A stretch of DNA of 64,000 bases, taken from positions 768,254,153-768,318,152 of the forward strand of contig NC_081414.1 in NCBI RefSeq assembly GCF_030272615.1, in the 5' to 3' direction. The DNA is from Cryptomeria japonica (lineage: Eukaryota > Streptophyta > Pinopsida > Cupressales > Cupressaceae). A model generated the notes under the pieces. It made no database searches. It had not been told where the DNA came from and saw only the letters and a list, made by a program, of their open reading frames with translations. The position numbers and the translations under genes were made by a program. Shown here one piece after another: positions 32,324-42,665 of this stretch. How positions within the stretch are numbered: the stretch's first letter is position 1; every line of letters begins with the position of its first letter.

Positions 32324-34274
32324 CAACTGTATCCTCAGTATTTGTCTCAACTGTAATGTCTTATACCAGTAGCTGAGTTGCCACATTTCTCTTCTCACTT
32401 GCTTCCTTATCAACCACAATGTTGACTTCCTGTGTGTCGATATTCATTGTGTACAACACCTCCGAGTCAGGATTTGTGTCCTCATGTGGTGTTTCTATAC
32501 TCTTTGTTACCAGTGGTGAGTCAACAGTTTGTGCTGGTGGAGTATTAGAAGGAGGTGGGGGCAAGTTATCTATTATCTTTATGCTTGGAGGACCACCTAC
32601 TTTTCCTTTCCCCTTATCCTTATCCTTTTGGTAGACTTTAAAAGTATTTGGTCTCTTAAGCTCTTCTTGTTTCTCTTTCTCAACAAAGAATATATCCCAC
32701 TTGTCTACAGTTTCTTCTGATATCTCATTAACTCTGCCAGCCATTAGTGCTACATGTTGGCGACCGGTTGAAAATACTATCCAGTTAGAATCACTAATTA
32801 ATTCATCTATCTCTTGCGTTGAGTTCACTGGGTGAACTACAAGTAGTTTTTCTATCTTGATCTTTTTATCCAATTCAACAATAACTACCCTTATTGCTTC
32901 TAACCTTCTATACAAGTCATTGGGTATATCATCTACAACTTCCATCAAGAATTTCTTATAGATATCAAGGTGTAAGATAACACTATTCTCTATACTTTCT
33001 TTTTCATCATTTGAAAGAGTGTTATACAACTTGCTGATATTTGACAATTTTCCATCTTTAGTTATCTCATTCAAAAGTTTGTCTAAAGGAGGGACAACTT
33101 GTTTTACTTTCCTTTTCTTTGGTGTTAACTTCTTTGCCAGAGGCCTTACTGCCTGTTGTTTCTGTCTTGTTCTCTTTGGTGCAGGAGAGGGTACCGGTGA
33201 TGGTTTTCTTTTCCTTACTACCCTTTTAAATTCTGCTGGTATTTCACTGTCAGAAGAGGTAGCAACCGGTGAAAGATGTGTTTCCGATTGTAGTCTTTCC
33301 AAGTCACTCTCCTTAATACCAGTTTTATTGAATACATCTTCCTTGATTGCTTTTGCTTGCCTTATTCCTTTTCTAACTATCTATTTAGTTTTCTTTATTC
33401 TTTTCTGAGATTGAATACCGCTTTCAATTGTTTCTGCATTTCCAAATACTTTTTCTGTTGGTTCTTTAGGAGATTCTAGGAGGGATTTTGCTTAAGTTTC
33501 AATTATGTTCTCATCTGCCTCATATCCCATTTCCGTAACCCAAATAGTCCTTGGGACCACTGCCTCCATCCAAATCTCATCCTTCTTTATCACAAAGCAT
33601 ATCTCCTTTTGATATTTGTCAACAATAGCTTGAGATAGCCTTATTCTTATTTTCATTCTAGCCTTTAATGCCTGAAAATGTTCATTTATGTTCTTTTCCT
33701 TGTCATCTCCCATGCTGTTTAGAATGTCTAGAAGTTATTTTCCTACCGGTATGTCAAAACCAAAATCCTTTCTACCAATACTGGGTACTTCCTTACTAAT
33801 ATACAACATTAAACACACAAGTAAGTTGCCAAATCTGAAAGTCCCTTTCTTATCACCTTTGATCTTCTTCAGAATGTCTATCAGTTCATCCTCCAATCAT
33901 TCACATATGTCAATATTTGTATTGTTGTTTACCATGTCATAGGCACTCTTGATACATAAGCTAGAAACAAAGTTTAGTCTGTTGGCATGTGTAACTTTGT
34001 ATCCAAGAATCATGCTGATGAATTTTACATTGATATCCTTTACATCATTTACTCTCAAGGATCTTTTGTCAAAGGTTGCGCTAGTTAGGGTCATTACAGT
34101 GTCATTTGGAACCTTTTTAGTCTTGTCAGGCCTGCTACTGGTGGAAGGTAGGCCTGTCACTGCCCTAACTGCCTCTTTGGTTATCTTATGAATTGAATCC
34201 AACCAAAAGAACTCCCCATGAACTCTTATTAACACAATCCCTATAACATCCTTGGGAAAATCAGGAATACTAAG
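32324..34274 (-). pseudogene. Element C ORF2, middle part
   Basis: Right to left: LSIPDFPKDVIGIVLIRVHG; VNDVKDINVKFISMILGYKV; HANRLNFVSSLCIKSAYDMV; HFQALKARMKIRIRLSQAIV; KYQKEICFVIKKDEIWMEAV; a basic segment with VVRKRKP, PKRTRQK and PKKRKVKQ (about 33105-33215); LDKLLNEITKDGKLSNISKL; and a Pro/Thr-rich tail. All pieces share one frame with scattered stops. Each block has a counterpart in element I (for example MKIRIRLSQAIVDKYQKEIC against MSLRMRISSDIVKKYEEDIC). Function unknown; the basic runs suggest nuclear import. LTR E interrupts it on the right and element D on the left. Confidence 0.75.
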
Positions 34275-34602
34275 TGTAGTCACATAAATCTGTCCACTTA
34301 ATTAAATGAATATTTAGTATTTATTTGATTATTTAACCATCAATCAATAATTAATTAAATTAATATATTTAATTAATTCATCTTAACCCTCTTCTCTTAT
34401 TAATTAAATAAATTATTCAATTTATTTGATTTAATTCACTTAACCAAATTCAGACCATTAATTAAATAAATAAATCATATTTATTTAATTAAATCTTCTC
34501 TCACATTTAAATAAACTAATATTTATTTAAATTCCCCCAAAATCCCACCTCTCACATTTAAATAAATTAACATTTATTTAAATCACCTTTATCCTCTACC
34601 CA

Positions 34603-34838
34603 CTTGCATTTTCCTACAAATGCAAGTTGCACAATTATTTTAAATAAATAATTTATTTAAATCACCTTTATCCTCCACCCACTTGTATTTTCCTACAAAT
34701 GCAAGTTGCACAACAATTTTAAATAAATCATTTATTTAAATCACCTTTATCCTCCACCCATTTGCATTTTCCTACAAAAGCAAGTTGCACAACTATTTTA
34801 AATAAATTATTTATTTAAAATCCTATTTATCCTCACCC
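34603..34838 (+). repeat. 79-bp tandem repeat in LTR E, three copies
   Basis: Units beginning ACTTGCATTTTCCTACAAA recur at 34603, 34681 and 34760, with the next unit start at 34839 (spacing 78-79 bp). Element A's LTR has a single corresponding unit (about 9830-9870). Confidence 0.9.
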
Positions 34839-34849
34839 ACTTGAAACGT

Positions 34850-35085
34850 TTAATGGTTGCCCTTAAGGTCTTCAAACTTGATGGCTTTAAAGTCTTCAAA
34901 CTTGATGGCTTCCTTCTATAGTCTTCTTAAGCCTTTAATGGTTTCCCTTAAAGTTTTCAAACTTGATGGCTTTAAAGTCTTCAAACTTGATGGCTTCCTT
35001 CTTAAAGTCTTCTTAAGACTTTAATGGTTTTCCTTAAAGTCTTCAAGCCTTTAATGGTTTCCCTCAAAGTCTTCAAGCATTTTAA
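34850..35085 (+). repeat. Second tandem block in LTR E
   Basis: Repeated AAAGTCTTCAAACTTGATGGC and CTTTAATGGTTTCCCTTAAAG-like units in imperfect higher-order copies. The related LTR of A carries fewer such blocks. Confidence 0.75.
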
Positions 35086-35837
35086 TGCTTTATCTTCATT
35101 TTTCTCATTTAAATAAATTAATATTTATTTGAATATTTATCCAAATGCAAATTACACCATTTAATTGAAATAAATGATTTTATTTTAATTAAAAATACCA
35201 AAATTTCTCCCACTTGCATTTTCCTAAAAAATCCACTTGCATGCCTAAACCCCTTCTAGAATTTTCTAATCACTTCTAAATAACCTAACCCCTTCTCTAA
35301 ACTTTGTCACATTCTTAAGCAAAAGGGAAGTCACTTCTCAAACCCTCAAAGTCTTTGATAACCATTAAAGGCTTTCAACCTTCAACCACTAAATGGCTCA
35401 AAGTCTTTGATAACCATTGAAGGCTTTCAACCTTCAACCACTTAATCCCCAAAGTCTCCAATAACCATTAATGGTTACCTCAAACCCTCCCACATGGTTA
35501 AAACATTTGTTTTGACTCAACCTCTACCCAACCCAAAGGTCTCATCAGGCCATTAATGCTTTGACCATGATTATCTCTTAAACATTTGCACAAAGGTTTA
35601 TCCTTGGATTAACTCTTAATCCAGTGGGTAATCTTAATTTGGACTTGACCCTTAGCCTCTAGATAACCATGAGGTCTTCTCAGGCCTTTAATGCTTCCAA
35701 CCTCTTCTCTCAAACCAATCCTATGTTGACACTTGTCACCATTTTGTTGGTGCCAATTGTGCACATGGATCCCCAACTTTCAAACTTGGCCCTTGATTAA
35801 ACCATTCAATCTTAACCCTTCATTTCCCCATTTCTTC

Positions 35838-35846
35838 TATAAATAG
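35838..35846 (+). promoter_or_regulatory. LTR TATA box, LTR E
   Basis: TATAAATAG in the same context as in element A's LTR; it would fire rightward, antisense to ORF2 of C. Confidence 0.6.
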
Positions 35847-36212
35847 AACCCTTCTCCTCAAGCAAAGAAGAAAGCATTTTAGAGTATTGTTGTTATACTG
35901 GCATTAGCATAAAGCTTTTTCATAGCATCACTATCTACTCTTGCATAGTATTTGCTTATCATATTCAACCATCTTGAATCTCCATATGGCATCCATGGCT
36001 AGTGCTAAAAGCTGAGAGCTACACTCATTTGGGACTTGGAGAGGAGAGGAACAAGGGAGGAGCAACTATGAGCATCTTGATTAGCTATTTTATTCTATGT
36101 TTATATGCTTTCTATTTCATGCTTAATATCTCTCTTGATATGCCTGTTTAGGATAATCTTTTGTTGCTAACACTAACGTTTGTTTCTTGTGCTCTTGTGT
36201 GTGTTGCCATCA

Positions 36213-36554
36213 AACAGATTTTCTAATCCTTTTTGTAGAGCATCACTAAGAATTTCCACAAAACCTAGGGTTTCAACTATCTTATGTTTCGGTTTAGCAT
36301 TTCCATTTTCGTCACATATAATAGTCCTGAACATGTTCTTAATTTCATCATCTCCTAGTTCTTCTATATGATAATGTATGGAGATTCTAGGATCCTCAAC
36401 ATATACAACTCCTTTAGGTATTTTTGAGAATGCTCCTAAGGTATCATCTTTCTTCTCAATTTTGGGAATAATCTTAAATACAGGTCTAGGGCACTTAACA
36501 ACTTCAATTATAGTAGGGTTTGCAATGAATTCAGGTGCAGAGGAGGAAGCTATT
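36213..36554 (-). pseudogene. Element C ORF2, N-terminal part
   Basis: Begins at 36554 where the aligned start of element I (ATGGCTTCC) reads ATAGCTTCC, so the start Met is lost. It continues ASSSAPEFIANPTIIEVVKC, then IPKGVVYVEDPRISIHYHIE, then NAKPKHKIVETLGFVEILSD to GLENLF at the LTR E junction. It aligns with element I ORF2 (TGVIVEEGIFDYIDCKIEDL). Adding the three C segments gives about 1,090 codons, nearly the same as in I. Confidence 0.7.
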
Positions 36555-36696
36555 GTTATAAATACCTTAATCTACCTTTAGGTATGAGTTCTTGAATGAT
36601 TTTCTTCACTTCTCGCTATGGATGCCTTCGCTCAAGATTTTCGCGCTCTCAGGAAATTTGAATGCTCGGTGAATGAAAAAGAGCCAAAAATACTTG

Positions 36697-36704
36697 CTTT
36701 ATAA
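36697..36704 (-). promoter_or_regulatory. TATA-like box between gag and ORF2, element C
   Basis: Minus strand TTATAAAG in CATTATAAAG, about 145 bp upstream of the ORF2 start. Element I has TATATTTAAAAGG in the equivalent gap. A candidate internal promoter; weak on its own. Confidence 0.3.
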
Positions 36705-36856
36705 TGTCATTTCCTTCAACTACCACAATTAATGCCTACCGGTTAGGTGAAACTTAACACATTTGTGGGTAAAGAAGTATTTCAACTTCTCAACATCAAC
36801 CGAGGGTAAATTAGCATATTTTTCAATTTGTTACCATACCCCCAAAAGGTTTCTTT

Positions 36857-38020
36857 TCAGTTAGATGAAGGATCTCCTACTGGTGGAGTGATACTTTGTT
36901 CTACCAGTGAAGGAATAACTTCATTAACATTCATATTTGACTTTTTGATCCATTGTTTTGAAAATTCTTTCTTTACTTCTTCAACCTTTTCTTTACCTTT
37001 CAAGTTGGGTTCTTTGTTATTTGCCGGTGATGCCTTACTTTTACAAAATTTTGCAATATGCCCAATCTTGTTACAAGCATAACAAGTCACATTGTTTTTC
37101 TGAATAGCTTTTCCATATCCTATGCCGATATGTGTTCTACATTGATTAGATAGGTGTCCAAATCTTCCATAAACATAACATCTTACATTCATTCTGCAAT
37201 TTTCTGAGTTATGACCAATTTTATTGCATTTAGAACAGTGACTGGTGGGTGCATTGGTGTTCTAATAGTTTCTAGATCTACACTGATTTTCTCTATGACC
37301 ATACTTGTTACAGTTAAAGCATTTTCCATTAAATTTGTAGGCATTAGGTTGTCTTACTGGTTTACTATGATCATGACTGTTTGCAGTACTGGAGCTTTCA
37401 CCAACTTCAAAGCCAGGGCCATTTGTATCTCCATTAGGTTTCTGATTTTTCAACATGTCATCAAGTTCCTCTGAACTTTTCTTGAATTTCTCCTTGTGTT
37501 GATTTGCAGTAGCCAACTCATTTTCTAATAAATCTTTCCATCTCATGAGTTTAGTTTTGTCATGTTCCAAGTGAATTATATCCGTCTTCAACATATCATT
37601 TTCATGACTGATTCTTAGATTTTCATTTCTAGCATCATTTATTCTTCTAGCCAAGTCATCTTAATTTTTATTTCGGTCTTCAATGTCTTTGCAAAACCTC
37701 ATAGTCATATCTTGCATCTCATTCTTCATTGTACTATTTTCTTGTCCCAATTTGTTCACAAGGTCATTAAAAGTTTCTTTTTCATCATCATCACTCTGCA
37801 TCTTCTCAGAAAGTTCTCTTCTTTTGTTCCTAGCAATAGTGAGAATTCCTTGAAGTCCTTGAATGATTTCCTGTGTAGCCTTTAGATCATCTTCAAGTTT
37901 GATATTCTTCAACTTTTCTGCATCCTAGACCAAAAGAGCTGTTTCCAATTGCTTTCTCAAAATTTCCATCTGTATCGGTGTCAGAATCTTCCTCAAGTTG
38001 TTAGGCTTTTGAAAATAGAG
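36857..38020 (-). pseudogene. Element C gag: coiled coil plus zinc knuckles
   Basis: From the primer site leftward: LRKILTPIQMEILRKQLETA, then long helical text (KLKNIKLEDDLKATQEIIQG; RINDARNENLRISHENDMLK), a linker, then knuckles CFNCNKYGHRENQC, CSKCNKIGHNSENC, CYVYGRFGHLSNQC and CYACNKIGHIAKFC. The third has Tyr in place of the second Cys. The frame is broken by stops near 37925, 37661 and 37262. The plan (coiled coil, then several CCHC) is that of SIRE/Maximus copia gag proteins, which bind and package RNA. A Lys-rich tail (KGKEKVEEVKKEF) precedes the stop at 36857. Confidence 0.8.
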
Positions 38021-38026
38021 GTCCAA

Positions 38027-38038
38027 GCTCTGATACCA
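38027..38038 (-). other. Element C primer-binding site (tRNA-iMet)
   Basis: Minus strand TGGTATCAGAGC, the standard complement of the initiator tRNA-Met 3' end, two bases from the 5' LTR end. Diagnostic of copia-type elements. Confidence 0.9.
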
Positions 38039-38040
38039 AT

Positions 38041-38808
38041 TATTAGGATTCCCAAAGATACTGAGAGGGGGGGGGGGGTGAACCAGTATATAACCGGTAT
38101 ATGGATTTTCTAAACTTATTAAATGAATTGCATACCAAAACAGTGTACTGGTAAACCAGATATAATGCAGTAAATAAGATCAGTAAACACAACATAGAAA
38201 GCACACCATAACACAATATTTTTAATGAGGATACCCGGTGTGGGAAAAACCTCTGTGGATTTGTGACCCATAATATTCACTCACTGGCCAATAAGTGAAT
38301 ATTACTGATACAATAGGGGCATGCACATGCAGGAAGGCCAACTACCTAAAGCTCACTACTTAAATATAAAAGGGAAGTCTCACTGACTTACAAAAGTGGA
38401 TTATGTAAATCCAATGTCTTGTACTGCTTTAGTTCAACATCTTCTATGCTAGGTTCAGTACTAGTTTAAGCTCTTGCAATAATCATAAACCTTATTCCAC
38501 AATCTGCCTTAATATTTTCACATATTATCCATCTCGCATATTTCCTATTACCAATGTTCTACAAGATCTCATACTTATATATGAGCCTTATTACAATACG
38601 CCTTGTCGGCTTACAAAAAGATTTTACAATTAAATACAAAATACAATAAACAAAATACTGTCAGCCAGGGTGCCGGTAAACATCTTTGTTGGTGTCGGTG
38701 TCTGTGCCTGTGCTGGTGTCTGCCGGTGCCATAGGATTGTAAGGTTGCCATCAATGATAATACCTTCAATCACCTACAATTTCTCATTGGAGTGTGCATT
38801 TGCCAACA
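38041..38808 (-). repeat. Element C 5' LTR
   Basis: Starts TGTTGGCAAATGCACACTCC (element sense) and ends near CCTAATA before the primer site. Carries a C12 tract (plus G run 38067-38078) and GGGGCATGCACATGCAGG (38317-38334). Pairs with 20291-21045. Confidence 0.9.
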
Positions 38809-38813
38809 TAAGA
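38809..38813. repeat. Target-site duplication of element C, right copy
   Basis: TAAGA, identical to 20286-20290; element B's LTR resumes here. Confidence 0.85.
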
Positions 38814-39110
38814 GTCTTAGGGCTATTGAGTTACCTCTGAATCTTTGATTAGTGGTACTCCTGCAAAGAGATTTCTCTACAAGTATATTGTAATCTATTT
38901 TTATTTCTGAATAATATATTGGATGGCTTTTGGAGTGTGGGGTTTTTCTCCCAAAAGGTTTTTCCCCATGTAAATCATTGTGCCATGGTTTGAATGTTGT
39001 TATGTCTATTTCTGTTTTCTATAATTGTGGTGATGATCGGTAAACTTTTTTGCATTACCCTCCTCTCAAGGTTAGTGTAGGAGGTTGTTACACTACTTAA
39101 CTTCCTTACA
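38814..39110 (+). repeat. Element B 5' LTR, right part
   Basis: Continues the LTR from 20290 and ends CTTCCTTACA two bases before a copia primer site. The CA end and primer spacing support the boundary. Confidence 0.75.
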
Positions 39111-39112
39111 AG

Positions 39113-39125
39113 TGGTATCGGAGCC
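39113..39125 (+). other. Element B primer-binding site
   Basis: TGGTATCGGAGCC, one base from the standard initiator tRNA-Met complement, placed right after the LTR end. Confidence 0.8.
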
Positions 39126-39234
39126 TGATCACCTTTGGTTTCAGTTGTGGGTTGTTGGGTTTTTTGAACTAATTTAGATTTGAGTGGGAGCTTGTGCAAA
39201 AGACACTGTTTGATCTTGTTGTAGGAATTTTCAG

Positions 39235-40395
39235 ATGGCAAGTTTGTCAAAGAAAATAGAGGTGGATCAATTAAATAGATCGAATTTTGAGATGTGGAAG
39301 TTGAAGATGGAAGATTTGCTAATAGATCAAGATCTGTGGGATTTTGTTGAGGTGAATGTCCAAAGGCCCTCAGATCCTACTACAACGGGTCAATATGATG
39401 TTATGGACCAAAAATCCAAGGGTTTAATCAGGTTGTACCTGGAAGACTTTGTTCTGATCAATGTTCACAAAGAAAAATTTGCAAAGATGCTATGGACTAA
39501 GCTTGGTGAAATGTATCAAGCTAAATCTTTATTTTATCATATTTTCTTGAGGGAAAGCATATATTTGATATGCAAACAAAACAAATGATTCTTACAACTG
39601 AATTACATAGTGTTTAAATTCCAGGCTTCAGGTGACAACCTTGGGTTTTATAACAATACAATTTGTCAATCTCAAATTACCAAAGAAAACAATCATTTTT
39701 TTTTGAATAGTCCTTTGTATTTTAAGAAGGCTTGTTCATATTATGATCCATTAGTTTTTTACATTGGTATGTAATGTTTGGTTTCTTACCTCTATTTAAG
39801 AAGGTGAAATGTATCAAGTGAAATATTTATTTAATTAAATTTTCTTGAGGATGAAATTGTATTCCTTGAAGATGGAAGAGTGTGGATGAATTACAGACCA
39901 CTTGGAAGCATTCAATATGTTGGTGGCTCAATTAGTATCTATCGGTGTTAAGATGAATGAAGAGGAGAAATGCTATATCTTGCTTTGTTCTTTGCCTAAT
40001 TCGTGGGATTCTCTTGTTATGGCTATCGATGGTACTTCCATTGTTTTGAAGTCTAAAGATGTGGTGGGTGCCCTACTTGGTGGAGAGATGTGGATGAAGG
40101 TATCCCTCAGTTCAAAGGAAGCCTTAACTATTCGTGGAAGATCTAAGGAGAAAGGCAAGAAGAATGAGAAGCGTGACAAGTCCAAATCAAGAGGGAGATT
40201 GAAATCTCCTAGAAAGTCCAAAGTCATTTGTTGGAATTGCGATAAACTAGGTCACATCCATAAGGACTGTGAAAAAGAAAAGAAGAAGAAAAAGAAAAAG
40301 TTTGATTTTGATTTTGAGTCTGAGAAGAAAGATGTTGATGCATTCATTGCATCTTTGGTGACTCATGCAGGTAATGATGCCTGGTTAATGGAGGT
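39235..40395 (+). pseudogene. Element B gag and protease remnant
   Basis: Starts MASLSKKIEVDQLNRSNFEM, a typical copia gag N-terminus (FxxWKxxMEDLL). The middle is interrupted by about 250 bp of foreign or duplicated sequence lying between direct repeats (39505-39552 and 39803-39851). It resumes as LEAFNMLVAQLVSIGVKMNE, LLCSLPNSWDSLVMAI, a Lys/Arg-rich stretch, and a zinc knuckle CWNCDKLGHIHKDC (40229-40270). The protease should follow as a DSGA-type loop, but NDAWLME runs straight into the later VYLGDDSHLDIVGRGKV strand, so the catalytic part is deleted at about 40390. Two further frame changes are present. Confidence 0.8.
39505..39851 (+). repeat. Direct repeat with insert in element B gag
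   Basis: GGTGAAATGTATCAAG and the following 30 bases (39505-39552) recur imperfectly at 39803-39851. The 250 bp between them is AT-rich and unrelated to gag. The first copy continues the N-part of gag and the second continues the C-part, so this is an insertion or duplication event within gag. Confidence 0.7.
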
Positions 40396-41208
40396 AAGGT
40401 GTACTTGGGTGATGATTCACATTTAGACATTGTTGGTCGAGGTAAAGTTAGGATCTGGTTTTTTGATGGTAGAATAAAAAGGATTAATGGTGTGCTACAT
40501 GTCCCTAGATTAAAACAAAATCTGTTATCTGTGAGAAAACTGATAGATGTGGGTATGCAGGTACTCTTTTCTAAAGCAGGATGTAAGATGATTAAGGATA
40601 CTATGGTAATTTCTAGAGGTGTCAGGTTTGACACTTTGTATAAGTTAGACACATACACTATTGAGTGTAATATCACTTCTCTAGAAAGTAAATATGTGGA
40701 TACTTCATTGGAAGATTTGAGGGTTTCACCTTTAGTAGATGGAAATGGCTTTTGGGTATCTAAGGGTGCTCTTTCTTCTGAAGCAAAGTTACGTACAAAG
40801 AAGACTATGTTATGGCACCAAAGGCTTGGCCACATTGAAGAAAATCATGAAAGGACCTTGAAAAATAAAAACCTCATGGAAGGTTTGAATAATTGTAATC
40901 TTGACTTTGATTTTTGTGAGCATTGCATTTATGAAAAATAAAACCCTGTTCAGTTTTACTCAAGTTCTCATAAATCTTGTGGTGTTTTGGATCTTATTGA
41001 TTCTGATGTGTTTGGTCTCGTAGATGTTCCTTCGATTGGAAAATCCACATATTATGTTTCCTTTATTGATGATTTTAGTAGGACATGGGTATATTTTCTA
41101 AAGAGTAAATATGAAGTTTTTAGTCGATTTAAAGAATTTAAAGCAATGGTAGAGTTGCAAACTAGAAAGAAAATTAAATGTTTGAGGACTGATAATGGCG
41201 GTCAATTT
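40396..41208 (+). pseudogene. Element B protease tail and integrase, first part
   Basis: YLGDDSHLDIVGRGKVRI ends the protease region; LHVPRLKQNLLSVRKLIDVG is the usual copia linker. Integrase begins with the zinc-binding HHCC (WHQRLGH...CEHC). After a stop at 40939 the catalytic core reads IDSDVFGLVD (first Asp), YYVSFIDDFSRTWVYFLKSK and IKCLRTDNGGQF (second Asp), where solo LTR F interrupts it. It continues at 42482. The HHCC and both Asp residues are intact. Confidence 0.85.
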
Positions 41209-42476
41209 TGTTAGGATAACTGGTGAACAACTAAGAAGGGGGGGGGGTGAATCAATTGTTAACAGATTATAACATTTAATCCACTATATAACCTTGAACT
41301 AGATTAAGTACCGGTAAAGCAGAAACATATACCGGTAAACAATGCAACTTAACAAATAAATAGATAATCAATGCAAAACAACCATACCACATAACACCAT
41401 GATTTGTACATGGATTAACCAGAAAGGGAAAAAGCATGGTGGGAAGCCTACCCACAGTTAGATGACACTTCTGTAGAAAGTATGTGTTACAATAAGGGGC
41501 ATGCACATGCAGGAAGGCACATTTCCTAGAGCATACTTCTCATTACAAGAGAGTCTCACTGACTATAGAAGTTAAAACCACCTCAAGAAGAATGGACAAC
41601 AATCCAATAAAGTGAACTGCTAGAGATAACATCTACCATGCCTGATTACAGTCCCAGTTAAGCTTAATGCCAAAGGACTAAATTCTCTTCTAAATCCAAT
41701 TCGATCACCAATGATTGACCAACTCCTCTACCTAAATGGTATTACAATATTCTCACATTAAAATCCTTGACTATGACCGTTTCCACAACCATGATACTCT
41801 ACAAAGAGTTTCTACCTTATATTTATACAAACCCTAAGGCCAAAACAATTGGGCCGGCCACCTAAATGATATTACAATATAAATCCACATTACAATGATA
41901 TGCCATGTTAGCTTAAGACCAAAACAATAATAACCAATTCATAGAACATCCCAAAACATCCTGGTAATGTGTAGAGAATACGTTAGCATGATACCAGTCC
42001 ATAACCTAGATAGGTACCAGACCTATTCTGAGTCCACCACGCCAAAGAAATGTCTTCAAGTAGTTGAAGGAATGTTTTCAAGTAGTTGAAGCATGATCAA
42101 AGAACATCTTCAGCATCCTGAAATCCATCTAGAAGCTACACCAACACCACTTATGCATACTGTCCAGATTCCTCAACCAAATCTCTCCCGGTAAAGCCTT
42201 GAACCAATGTCGGTAAGGGTTTACCCGAGTGTATGATAGCATCTGATTACCAAATCCATACCAACTGACCAAGACATGCTCTAGATGCACGTACCACATA
42301 AAATCAAACATACTCCATAGATCCAAACATGTTGGAAGTGTCCAACAGATAGTCTCATCTGCCGGTAACACTAGATCTCCTACCGGTAACTAAAACCTGT
42401 CTGTCTGTGCCGGTAACCAACCATATCATTGTTGACATCAATGCAACACATAATTAGTTTAACCATAATGCCAACA
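41209..42476 (-). repeat. Solo LTR F (SIRE-like family)
   Basis: 1,268 bp, plus text TGTTAGGATAAC...ATGCCAACA, flanked by AATTT on both sides (41204-41208, 42477-42481). It has the G10 run near one end (41238-41247) and GGGGCATGCACATGCAGG (about 41496-41513) shared with element C's LTRs, so it is of the same wider family. No internal sequence: a product of recombination between the two LTRs of a former full insertion. Confidence 0.9.
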
Positions 42477-42481
42477 AATTT

Positions 42482-42665
42482 TTCTCTAATGATTTTGGTA
42501 GATTTTGTAAAGACTGTGGCATTAACAGACATAAGACAACTCCGTATTCTCCACAACATAATGGAGTTGCAGAAAGAATGAACAAGACACTGATGGAGAA
42601 GGATAGGAGTATGTTGAGTGGTACTGGTCTAGAATAAAATTTTTGGGCTGAAGCTATTGCCACTA
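42482..42665 (+). pseudogene. Element B integrase, second part
   Basis: Continues exactly after LTR F: FSNDFGRFCKDCGI, TTPYSPQHNGVAERMNKTLM (catalytic Glu) and DRSMLSGTGLE, a stop, then FWAEAIATTC, where the copia sequence ends and element G sequence begins. With the first part, the D-D-E triad is complete. The C-terminal domain, RT and RNase H are gone. Confidence 0.85.

Larger units (their letters stand above)
34275..36212 (+). repeat. LTR E: solo LTR of the element A family inside ORF2
   Basis: Starts TGTAGTCACATAAATCTG and ends TGTTGCCATCA, homologous to the LTR of element A (8701-10136) but 0.5 kb longer because of internal tandem amplification. No internal element sequence is attached on either side; element C's ORF2 continues on both flanks, so it behaves as a solo LTR. 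I could not find a clean 5-bp duplication (CTAAG on the left, AACAG on the right), and the last part of the LTR is diverged from A, so the right boundary is approximate. Confidence 0.75.
20291..38808 (-). mobile_element. Element C: SIRE-like LTR element carrying gag and ORF2 but no pol
   Basis: Complete insertion with two similar LTRs (20291-21045 and 38041-38808), 5-bp TAAGA duplications, an iMet-type primer site and a polypurine tract. Two later insertions (22351-32317 and 34275-36212) inflate it; without them it is about 6.6 kb. Between the LTRs lie only a gag with four knuckle-like motifs and a second ORF of about 1,100 codons. I looked for protease DSG, integrase and RT motifs in the element's own sequence and found none; the RT in the interval belongs to nested element D. 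The two LTRs differ at several percent of positions by eye, so the insertion is not recent. Confidence 0.85.
19772..42665 (+). mobile_element. Element B: Ty1/copia retrotransposon, interrupted and 3'-truncated
   Basis: Order on the plus strand: 5' LTR (19772-20290 continued at 38814-39110), primer site at 39113, gag, remnant protease, integrase. It is broken off inside integrase at about 42665, with no RT, RNase H or 3' LTR. Element C is inserted in its LTR and solo LTR F in its integrase core. Removing both gives an ordinary copia order (gag-protease-integrase), unlike gypsy, where integrase comes last. It is the oldest layer of this nest. The exact left end (TGGTGTGAA or TGTGAA near 19772) is uncertain. 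Confidence 0.8.
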
